Assembly: GCA_031263965.1 (NCBI GenBank)
Contig: JAISES010000239.1
Coordinates: 1 to 16,867, forward strand
Direction: 5' to 3'
DNA from: Prevotella sp.
GTDB taxonomy: Bacteria; Bacteroidota; Bacteroidia; Bacteroidales; Dysgonomonadaceae
Length of the DNA: 16,867 bases
The position numbers were made by a program, and so were the translations under genes. Positions 1-6,328 of this stretch are shown piece by piece. Each line of letters opens with the position of its first letter. Positions within the stretch are counted from its first letter, which is position 1. Below the pieces are notes generated by a model that was not told the origin of the DNA, searched no databases, and was given only the letters and a program-made list of their open reading frames with translations.

Positions 1-1907
1 ACTTCTTTGCGTTTTCTGGTTTCGTTGCGTATGGCTCTCCAAATTTGTCCGATTTCTTTTTCACTTATTTTTGTTTGATTCAATAAGATAAAATGCTTAT
101 CCAAATCATCTTCATTAAAGAGTATAAAACACTTGGCGCTCAGTTTTTCGTCCCGACCGGCTCGCCCTGCCTCCTGCACATAGTTTTCCAAACTGTCGGA
201 AATATTATAATGAATAACTGTCCCGACATCTTTTTTATCAACCCCCATTCCAAAGGCGGTTGTGGCTACTATAATACTCGCTTCGTCAGCCATAAAGGCT
301 TCTTGATTCCTGATTTTCTCGTCATTATCCATTTGTCCGTGATAACAACGAGCCGAATAACCATGTCCATTCAGTTTGTTTGCCAGCTCTTCCGCTTTTC
401 GGGTTCGGCTTACATACACAATTGTCGGCTTTTCCCGACCGTCTAAAATAGAGCAAAGTCTATCAAACTTTTCTCTTTCCTGCGTAATAATAACATTGTA
501 AGAAAGGTTTGTTCTTGATGTGCGAGCCGTAAATAGGTCTAAATGCAGGTTGAGTTTATCTTTAAAATAGAGCCTAATATCATCAATAACACGCTGTTTT
601 GCCGTTGCCGTAAAACATGATACGGGAATATTTGTTGCTGTGCCTTTTAATGTTTGATAGTTTTTTATAAAATCGCCGATATATTGGTAATCTACTCTAA
701 AATCCTGTCCCCAAACCGAAAAGCAGTGTGCCTCATCAATTACAAATCGTACAATATTTCTTTTAAGAAGCAGTGTCTCCATGCTTTTACTTCTTAAACT
801 TTCAGGTGAAATATATAATATTGCAACATCGCCGTCTTCTACTCGTCTACGTTCTTCTGCGACTTCAATAGTTGTTAATTGTCCGTTTATAGTTGCAGCT
901 TCCGTAATTCCATTTTTGGCAAGGTTATCCACCTGGTCTTTCATAAGCGATTGTAAAGGCGAAATAACGATCGTCAGCCCTTTGACCGCACGATAAGCCA
1001 TCAATGCCGGTAATTGAAAAGTAATACTTTTTCCTCCGCCTGTTGGGAACACTGCTAAAAGTGATTTATTCTCATTTGCTGTTTTAACGGCATTTTGCTG
1101 CAAAGGTTCGCCTCCAAACAAACGGAACGCAGGGTAACCAAAAAAATCTTTAAGTCCCTGGATTTCATCGGAAAATTGAGTGCAATATTCGCATTCAACA
1201 ACACAACACTTTCCCCGCAAAAAATAAAGTACGTTTTCCGTTTTAGGATATCTGTTCAGTACCCATGGAGGAGTAACAGAATATGAATCGTTTGCTGTAA
1301 TCAAAGCCAAAGCATAAGCAAGTTCAACAGGATATTTGGATGCTAAGGCTTCAACCGGCGCGTTTGCACACATTTTTCTCCAAAAATAACTCCTTATTTC
1401 ACTCGATAAATTATACGGTTTTTCGTTATATTCAACATAATCAAAGAAGTGCTTATATTCTTCTTTTTCGGAAAGCAACCCAAAATATATTCGTTTCAGC
1501 GAATCATTTAACTTATTGAACGCATCCGCTTCGCTATCAAAAAGTTCTTTACACAGTTTGCTGTCGTTTACCGGGTTATTAACTTCATCCGTATCAAGTT
1601 TGTAATCTTTAACAAGTTTATGATAGGGTCTTTGTGGAAACAATAACGGTGAAAAAACAAGAGTATCAATAAATTTCTTAACGCCTTGCTTATGAAAACT
1701 TTCTGCTAAATATTTAAGATCATGTTCAAAGATATTATGCCCAATGGCGTATTGAATATTTGATATAAAATATTCAAATTCATTCTTTTTAGACGAATGA
1801 AACAGACGATTATCATAACTAATCGCTCCAATATCCAACACCGATTTTCTGTCAATGTCAGTTTCAATATCAAAAAACACGTATGATATATTATGTGTTT
1901 CAGGCAT
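1..1907 (-). CDS. RecQ-family ATP-dependent DNA helicase with N-terminal DEDD exonuclease-like domain (partial, C-terminus outside window)
   Basis: Reading from the ATG at 1907-1905 the frame stays open for 635 codons to the window edge. Residues 8-16 contain the exonuclease motif FFDIET (D13, E15), followed by GHNIFEHD (56-63) and a likely fourth acidic residue D115; the His or Tyr general base normally five residues before it appears to be Asn. The helicase part follows: a FGYPAFR aromatic segment, Walker A PTGGGKS ending at 294, DEAH box 391-394, motif III SCFTATA 430-436, motif V around ATTAFGMGVD, and motif VI QEAGRAGRD 578-586. These are the hallmark RecQ motifs, so 3'-5' DNA unwinding is expected from the family; exonuclease activity is inferred only. 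RQC and HRDC domains, if present, lie beyond the left edge. About 270 residues separate the exonuclease core from the helicase and I do not recognise that part. No clear promoter is visible upstream. RecQ family confident; exact gene name is not. Confidence 0.93.
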   Translation of the reverse strand, partial: MPETHNISYVFFDIETDIDRKSVLDIGAISYDNRLFHSSKKNEFEYFISNIQYAIGHNIFEHDLKYLAESFHKQGVKKFIDTLVFSPLLFPQRPYHKLVKDYKLDTDEVNNPVNDSKLCKELFDSEADAFNKLNDSLKRIYFGLLSEKEEYKHFFDYVEYNEKPYNLSSEIRSYFWRKMCANAPVEALASKYPVELAYALALITANDSYSVTPPWVLNRYPKTENVLYFLRGKCCVVECEYCTQFSDEIQGLKDFFGYPAFRLFGGEPLQQNAVKTANENKSLLAVFPTGGGKSITFQLPALMAYRAVKGLTIVISPLQSLMKDQVDNLAKNGITEAATINGQLTTIEVAEERRRVEDGDVAILYISPESLRSKSMETLLLKRNIVRFVIDEAHCFSVWGQDFRVDYQYIGDFIKNYQTLKGTATNIPVSCFTATAKQRVIDDIRLYFKDKLNLHLDLFTARTSRTNLSYNVIITQEREKFDRLCSILDGREKPTIVYVSRTRKAEELANKLNGHGYSARCYHGQMDNDEKIRNQEAFMADEASIIVATTAFGMGVDKKDVGTVIHYNISDSLENYVQEAGRAGRDEKLSAKCFILFNEDDLDKHFILLNQTKISEKEIGQIWRAIRNETRKRKE

Positions 1908-2011
1908 AATATTTAATGGTTTAATATGTCAAATGAGCGGGTTTGTTATTCATTCAATTGTTTGTTTTTTTTAACAATTATCAAAATTCTCATTTACGAT
2001 TTCTGTATTTC

Positions 2012-2720
2012 TTAGGCATTAGTAGTATCAACCAAAAATTCCTTTGCTTCTTTAGAAACTGTTTGAATTTTATAGCAGATTTTTTTTATAGGTATTTTCA
2101 GATGGATTTTGTTCTTTTTGCTTGCAGGTTTAGCGGGCTAAACCAAAAGGAAAAAGGATAAAATACGCTGAAAAGAGCATAAAAAAATTGCTAAGAAGTC
2201 TTTTTCTAATCCTATAATAATATTTTTCGATAAAATTCAAACAGTTTCTTAATTTTTTCTTCAAAATACTCCTCTGCCTGCTGTTTTATCTCATCATATC
2301 TGAGTTTTCTTCTACGAACCAATTTATATTTTTCATTGTTATAAAGAATAACCCCTTCCTCCTTTAGTTGAACCTACCATCCGAAAGGTCTTTATTCAAC
2401 TTCTTAATATCATCGTTAATGAATTGAACAGGAGTTTGTTTGTCAGGGTTCTTATAATAGATTTCTTCAATATTATCCAGTTTCTGACCTACCTCTTTAT
2501 CTTTCGCCTTATCGGTAACAACCAGTATATCATAATCGCTCATATAAGTTGTACGGATACCAAATTCTATCCGGCTGTCGCAATCTACATATTTACCGGT
2601 AGCATAACTACCGTAAAGAATAATCATTTGAGTCTGGAGAATTCTATCCGGACTCAGACAGACAAGATACTTTAAGTCTTCCTGTTTTTCTTCGGGCAGG
2701 TATTTAATAGATTTCTTCAT
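2012..2720 (-). pseudogene. Nucleotidyltransferase-HEPN (MNT-HEPN) protein, broken by frameshift/deletion and MITE insertion
   Basis: The first 118 codons (2720-2364) encode an MNT fold: LYGSYATG (G37, S38) then SDYDILV with the metal-binding pair D62 and D64, as in polymerase-beta-type nucleotidyltransferases. After LNKDLSDGR the frame breaks near 2364-2375, where a short stretch expected in this family seems deleted. In the next frame the protein resumes (KEEGVILYNNEKYKLVRRRK, then YDEIKQQAEEYFEEKI) up to a MITE at 2055-2248, which adds a stop at 2214-2212. If the MITE and one TTA copy are removed, the frame continues EEKIKEAKEFLVDTTNA and ends at 2014-2012, well short of a full HEPN domain. 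Intact relatives join an MNT and a HEPN domain, and such pairs are known as toxin-antitoxin modules or resistance-type enzymes; the role here is not known and the gene is surely dead. The family assignment rests on recalled homologues. Confidence 0.85.
2055..2248 (-). mobile_element. MITE-like element, intact copy A (194 bp, TTA target duplication)
   Basis: Terminal inverted repeats GAAACTGTTTGAATTTTAT and ATAAAATTCAAACAGTTTC bound a 194-bp unit flanked by direct TTA (2052-2054 and 2249-2251). A second copy at 9109-9301 is nearly the same sequence in the opposite orientation, also between TTA repeats. The middle carries a perfect hairpin GGTTTAGC-GG-GCTAAACC (2127-2144). There is no plausible transposase frame inside, so it would be non-autonomous. 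The insertion lies within the MNT-HEPN pseudogene, and taking it out restores that frame. The parental insertion sequence is not in the window. Confidence 0.85.
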
Positions 2721-2808
2721 GTAAATCAGTTATTTTGAGTCTGTAAAGATAATAAAAGGAAGGCACTCTTTAATATTATTTTGTACTTTTGCTCTGTATT
2801 AGTTATAC

Positions 2809-3188
2809 TCAAACGAAATTGGATTGCGACTTAGCCAATCTAAAATTGAGAGTCATCAGCGTCTCTAACTCCGGTTTATATTGTTCTATATTTTCAAAGA
2901 ATTGCAGGATGGCTTGCCTGAACTTTTCTTTAGTCCGATAGAAGCAGGTGTTAATAACTTTCTTTCTCAGAAACTTCCACTTGGGGGAGTGGGGTGGAAG
3001 AAAACAGGTTTTATCCTTGTGGTTTGCTCCAATATGTCTGAGAAGACTTCCATAAAATCTTCCTGAGCCTGGACGTCCACTTCACAGGGTACCTGTTTGG
3101 TCTGCTTGTAAGTAAAACCGATACGGTTTAACAAATCGACTGTTCCCTGCGGCGTACGGTATTTCTTTTTACCGTTGTTCTCTTCCAT
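2809..3188 (-). pseudogene. IS630-type transposase remnant with catalytic core deleted
   Basis: From the ATG at 3188 the frame gives a winged-helix segment (TVDLLNRIGFTYKQTKQVP, then EVDVQAQEDFMEVFSDILEQ) that resembles the region just before the DDE domain of IS630 transposases. It then runs into a short unrelated stretch (about 2967-3000, with a CTTCCAC/GTGGAAG inverted repeat) and stops. A second frame gives KKVINTCFYRTKEKFRQAIL followed by QFFENIEQYKPELETLMTLN and ends at 2811-2809, matching the usual IS630 C-terminus. The DDE catalytic region between the two parts is missing, so the element cannot move by itself. Terminal repeats and the TA target duplication typical of IS630 were not identified. 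Family call is from recalled sequence patterns. Confidence 0.75.
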
Positions 3189-3239
3189 TTTTGCCTTGCG
3201 TCTTTCACCCTGTACTATCGGGACTACCGTTGCATGGAT

Positions 3240-3365
3240 AAGGCTTTCAGCCTTATATCCCTTAGCACAGGGCAACGACCTGTGTATCAGCGACAGTATC
3301 AACGGCACCCTACAAAAAAATCATAGGGCGTTGCCCTACGCTAATAGATTGCGCTCTTTCAGAGC
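3240..3365. repeat. Cluster of four small hairpins (intergenic repeat)
   Basis: Four perfect short palindromes follow each other: AAGGCT-TTC-AGCCTT (3240-3254), CACAGG-GCAACGA-CCTGTG (3266-3284), TAGGGC-GTT-GCCCTA (3324-3338) and GCTCT-TTC-AGAGC (3353-3365). The stretch has no credible coding content. A similar mosaic, including a TTC-loop hairpin, is seen at 15427-15520. I interpret both as members of the multi-hairpin intergenic repeats common in Bacteroidetes; the function is unknown. Confidence 0.7.
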
Positions 3366-3403
3366 TATTTACTTAACTTAATGACGTCTGAGTTGAGGTA
3401 ACT

Positions 3404-3431
3404 GGATTACTTCGGGTAAACCCTCGCAACG
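3404..3431 (-). repeat. 28-bp dispersed repeat, single copy inverted relative to 10297-10324
   Basis: GGATTACTTCGGGTAAACCC and the following CTCGCAACG match, in reverse complement, the unit at 10297-10324 with only about two differences; a diverged third copy lies at 10512-10539. It is fused to the MITE fragment that starts at 3445. No function is evident. Confidence 0.7.
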
Positions 3432-3444
3432 ACGGGAGAAAACG

Positions 3445-3502
3445 AAAAAATCCATCTGAAAATAACTATAAAAAAGATTTGCTACAAAATTTAAACAGTT
3501 TC
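3445..3502 (+). mobile_element. MITE fragment (right half only)
   Basis: The sequence from AAAAAATCCATCTGAAAATA to the terminal AAACAGTTTC matches the right end of the intact MITE at 9109-9301 (9245-9301) with several substitutions. The left half and left inverted repeat are absent. It ends 82 bp before the POT transporter start, so its AT-rich end lies next to that gene's promoter region. Confidence 0.7.
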
Positions 3503-3539
3503 TAACATTTTCAGCTATCCTCAACATCAATTATTTTGC

Positions 3540-3547
3540 TATTTTTG
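3540..3547 (+). promoter_or_regulatory. Candidate -7 element for the POT transporter
   Basis: TATTTTTG fits the Bacteroidetes primary sigma -7 consensus TAnnTTTG and lies 37 bp before the ATG at 3585. No convincing -33 TTTG is seen at the expected spacing, so this is weak. Confidence 0.35.
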
Positions 3548-3584
3548 TGACAATTCGTTTATATTTTAACAACTAAATAATCTA

Positions 3585-5063
3585 ATGACTAAATTTTCCG
3601 GAGCTTTTTGGGTCGCCAATTTTGTAGAACTATTGGAGCGACTGGCTTATTATGCCGTTTTTATTTCACTAACCCTTTACCTCTCAAGTATCTGGGGATT
3701 CTCCGACATCGAAGCAGGTATTATCGCCGGCACATTCTCGGCTTTACTCTATTTCCTGCCCACTTTCCTGGGAGCATATTCCGACAAGATAGGCTTCAGA
3801 AAAGCTATCATGGCAGCCTTTGCACTTCTTACCATCGGGTATTTCGGATTAGGACTGGTCCCTACCCTGCTCGAAAGCGCCGGACTTGCAAAATATGGAG
3901 CGGCCAATGCTGTAATCGACGAAAGCAGCATATTCCAATCTTTCTTCAAATCGATCGGTGTAGGCGAGTTCGACAAAAGCACAGCATTTACAGGATTGAG
4001 GGAAAGCGCCCAACAATGGACTATCGTTCCAATATTACTCTTTATCGTGGTAGGGGGAGCATTCATTAAGTCCGTTATCTCGGGCACAGTAGCAAAAGAA
4101 ACCTCAACCGATACGCGCGCCAGAGGCTTTGCTATTTTCTATATGCTGGTAAACATCGGGGCATTCACAGGCAAAACGGTTGTTGATCCGCTTCGAAAAA
4201 GCATTGGTGATCAGGGACTGGTATATCTGAATTATTTTTCGGCAACAATGACTCTGATTGCATTGTTTGTTGTTTTCTTTATGTACAAGTCTACCCATAC
4301 CGCAGGACAGGGGAAAAGTTTCCGGGATATCCGGCATGCCCTTGTCAAGGTTTGTAAAAACGGCCGTCTGGTAGCATTGATCCTTATCACCAGCGGATTT
4401 TGGATCGTACAGCAACAGATGTACGCCTCCATGCCAAAATACGTTATCAGAATGGTGGGACCCGAAGCGCAACCGGGATGGATAGCCAACGTGAATCCGT
4501 TTGTGGTATTCCTGCTTGTGAACCTGATAACAACCTTAATGAAAAAGCGTTCGGCGCTGTCGTCTATTATGGTAGGTATGTTTATCATACCATTCTCGGC
4601 GCTGATTATGTCGACAGGTAACACAATGGGTAACGAATATATTTCTATTTTCGGATTATTTACACTTCACCCCATAACCCTGACATTAATCATAGGGATT
4701 GCCTTTCAGGCATTGGCAGAATGTTTTATCTCGCCACGGTTTTTGGAATATTTTTCTTTGCAATCGCCTAAAGGGGAAGAAGGCTTGTATCTTGGATTCA
4801 GCCACTTACACTCATTTGTGTCTTCGCTGGTAGGATTTATTGTAGCCGGAGTATTATTGGACGCTTTCTGTCCCGACCCTAAATCGGCACGATTTGCCGA
4901 TTCCACAAATTTCACCGCCGATTATGCCGCTGCAACAGCCAATGCACATTATCTGTGGTATGTATTCTTTGCCATAGGATTAGTTTCCGCCATTTCATTG
5001 GTAATATATGCCCGGGTGATTAAAAAGAGTGATGCAAAAAAGGCATTATCTTCCGGTTTATAA
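3585..5063 (+). CDS. POT/PTR-family proton-coupled peptide transporter (MFS)
   Basis: A 492-residue inner-membrane protein of the major facilitator superfamily. The first helix carries ELLERLAYY (15-23), a version of the ExxERFxYY proton-coupling signature of POT transporters with Leu for Phe. Further support comes from the MFS loop GAYSDKIGFRKA after helix 2, many hydrophobic helices throughout, and a C-terminus with basic residues facing the cytoplasm. A hydrophilic insert around residues 95-145 separates two early helices, longer than in typical bacterial POT proteins. The family imports di- and tripeptides or related small substrates with protons; the substrate here cannot be read. The start is fixed by an in-frame TAA just upstream. 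The gene stands alone, followed by a good terminator, with inactivated mobile elements on both sides. Confidence 0.88.
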   Translation: MTKFSGAFWVANFVELLERLAYYAVFISLTLYLSSIWGFSDIEAGIIAGTFSALLYFLPTFLGAYSDKIGFRKAIMAAFALLTIGYFGLGLVPTLLESAGLAKYGAANAVIDESSIFQSFFKSIGVGEFDKSTAFTGLRESAQQWTIVPILLFIVVGGAFIKSVISGTVAKETSTDTRARGFAIFYMLVNIGAFTGKTVVDPLRKSIGDQGLVYLNYFSATMTLIALFVVFFMYKSTHTAGQGKSFRDIRHALVKVCKNGRLVALILITSGFWIVQQQMYASMPKYVIRMVGPEAQPGWIANVNPFVVFLLVNLITTLMKKRSALSSIMVGMFIIPFSALIMSTGNTMGNEYISIFGLFTLHPITLTLIIGIAFQALAECFISPRFLEYFSLQSPKGEEGLYLGFSHLHSFVSSLVGFIVAGVLLDAFCPDPKSARFADSTNFTADYAAATANAHYLWYVFFAIGLVSAISLVIYARVIKKSDAKKALSSGL

Positions 5064-5085
5064 TACTTATACTACATATAAAATG

Positions 5086-5119
5086 ATCCCCTGGCTTTCG
5101 TTCGGGGATTGTTTTTTTT
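5086..5119 (+). terminator. Rho-independent terminator of the POT transporter gene
   Basis: Inverted repeat ATCCCC (5086-5091) / GGGGAT (5104-5109) with a 12-base loop is followed by a run of eight T (5112-5119), 23 bp after the stop codon. Confidence 0.8.
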
Positions 5120-5163
5120 AGGAAAAATATTAAATTTACAAAGTGTAAGAAACTGCTGAGCAT

Positions 5164-5306
5164 ATGACAAAAATTTGTAACCGTATTATTATCAATAATA
5201 TGCTGTCCTTTTGGGGCTGTATATCTTAACCCAACGGCAACACCTTGGGTAATAGAGCATAACCTCCGGCCATCGTCCTGCAAAGGACAGCATAATATTT
5301 TGTCAT
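5164..5306. repeat. 143-bp intergenic repeat bounded by inverted repeats
   Basis: Outer arms ATGACAAAA (5164-5172) and TTTTGTCAT (5298-5306) are perfect inverted repeats. Inner arms ATGCTGTCCTTTTG (5200-5213) and CAAAGGACAGCAT (5281-5293) pair with a one-base bulge. The left arm carries an extra segment of about 27 bases between the outer and inner parts. The central part is GC-richer than its surroundings. A minus-strand reading frame crosses it but I regard it as non-coding. The central sequence reminds me of an intergenic repeat found in other Bacteroidales genomes, but that is memory and not a search. Confidence 0.55.
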
Positions 5307-5313
5307 GTATTCA

Positions 5314-5381
5314 GCGAAAAATATTATTATAGGATTTGAAAAAAGACTTCTTAGCAATTTTGCTATAAAATTCAAACAGTT
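5314..5381 (+). mobile_element. MITE derivative with internal deletion and lost left end
   Basis: CGAAAAATATTATTATAGGA and onward to GCAATTTT matches the left inner part of the MITE (from 9128). It is joined directly to GCTATAAAATTCAAACAGTT, the right end. The left terminal repeat and about 110 bp of the middle, including the GGTTTAGC hairpin, are missing. Its right end abuts the broken IS110-type transposase and supplies that frame's stop codon. Confidence 0.7.
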
Positions 5382-5625
5382 GATTCTAATTGGTAATGTG
5401 TCCAAAATCCGCTAAATACTGCTTCATAAGCAGAGTAATAATCGGCTCCCGGAAAATGATTACGTAAATAACTCACCAATTTATCCGGTTCGGAAGGTTG
5501 GCTGAAAGTCTTATGATGATTATGTTCACTTATTTTATTGTTACCGACCAACTACGCAAATGTACATCAATTCCAACATAAATCTTTTGTCCTTCGAAGT
5601 TTAATTCGTTCCTTTGTCTTTGCAT
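5372..5625 (-). pseudogene. IS110-type transposase, N-terminal remnant with frameshift
   Basis: The ATG at 5625 opens MQRQRNELNFEGQKIYVGID and then VHLRSWSVTI, which resembles the start of IS110-family transposases; D20 would be the first residue of their DEDD site. A frameshift follows near 5540, after which EHNHHKTFSQPSEPDKLVSY and RNHFPGADYYSAYEAVFSGF continue in another frame. The sequence then enters the MITE derivative and ends at TGA (5374-5372). Only about 80 residues of a normally 300-plus-residue protein remain, so it is inactive. No full-length copy is present in the window. Confidence 0.82.
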
Positions 5626-5749
5626 AAGCTTTGATTATTATTTGTTGATGATTCCTAAATCCAAATATAATAATACTCTTGGCTTATGCTATTTTTAATG
5701 GAGGCCTAATTCTTCTTACAAACATAGGAACTAGTACAAACAAAATTAC

Positions 5750-6223
5750 ATGAGAGAACGAATTGGAAAACTAGCCAAACAGGAATCTTTCAGGCAACTC
5801 GTAAAATATGGAATAGTCGGAGTAGTCGGATTGATTATCGATATGGGTGTTTTCTATTTGCTGGTTAAAAAATTCTCTGTCCATTATCCCTTTTCCTCTT
5901 TTATCAGTAACATATTGAGAGGCAATATGTCGGTAGGGATGTTAGATATCCTCATATCCAATATTATCAGCAGTACGTTAGCCATTATAAATAATTTTAT
6001 GCTAAATAGTTATTTTACTTTTAAGGTAACAGATAAAAAGCTTAAACGTTTTACATCTTTTGCCGGTATAGCTGTTATAGGCATGATTATAAGTTCTTTG
6101 CTCCTCACTTTGTTTATTGGTATAATGAAGATAGATGACATGGTATCAAAAGTATTGGCAATATTGATTGTTGCTGCCGTACAATTCGGCATTAATAAAT
6201 TTTTCACTTTCAGGCAAGGTTAA
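5750..6223 (+). CDS. GtrA-family membrane protein
   Basis: A 157-residue protein with four predicted membrane helices (about 18-39, 66-88, 101-126 and 132-152). The family signature pieces are present: FRQLVKYGIVGVVG near the N-terminus, IINNFMLNSYFTF after helix 2, and FGINKFFTFR at the C-terminus. GtrA proteins are thought to help move lipid-linked sugars across the inner membrane, or otherwise assist cell-surface polysaccharide decoration; no glycosyltransferase partner lies next to it here. Compared with typical members, the loop after helix 1 (residues 41-65) is somewhat long. The 124 bp upstream contain no clear promoter. It is followed 105 bp later by the Nudix-like membrane protein on the same strand, which may share its transcript. 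Confidence 0.9.
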   Translation: MRERIGKLAKQESFRQLVKYGIVGVVGLIIDMGVFYLLVKKFSVHYPFSSFISNILRGNMSVGMLDILISNIISSTLAIINNFMLNSYFTFKVTDKKLKRFTSFAGIAVIGMIISSLLLTLFIGIMKIDDMVSKVLAILIVAAVQFGINKFFTFRQG

Positions 6224-6328
6224 AAAGGATCTTATATATATCCAAATGTCTGATTTTCCAGAACAAATAAAAAACGATAGTTGTTTTATTCTTATAAGGT
6301 TGTGGCTACATTCGGAAAATAAAATAAA

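Noticed and set aside
1956..1979. AATTGTT/AACAATT inverted repeat with a T-rich loop as a terminator
   Set aside because: The stem is only A/T-rich with one G-C pair, and the T-run is in the loop, so it is unlikely to terminate.
1943..2161. Plus-strand 72-residue frame
   Set aside because: It lies across the MITE and the opposite-strand pseudogene and is dominated by AT-rich repeat sequence.
1..3210. A defence island formed by the exonuclease-RecQ and MNT-HEPN genes
   Set aside because: The MNT-HEPN gene is inactivated, no recognised defence effectors are intact here, and the left neighbour is outside the window; the idea cannot be supported.
3189..3308. Minus-strand coding extension upstream of the IS630 remnant
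   Set aside because: It reads through the hairpin cluster and shows no transposase similarity; the homologous part starts around 3188.
5020..5283. Minus-strand 87-residue frame behind the POT gene
   Set aside because: It covers the terminator and an intergenic palindromic repeat and overlaps the POT 3' end; no protein-like pattern.
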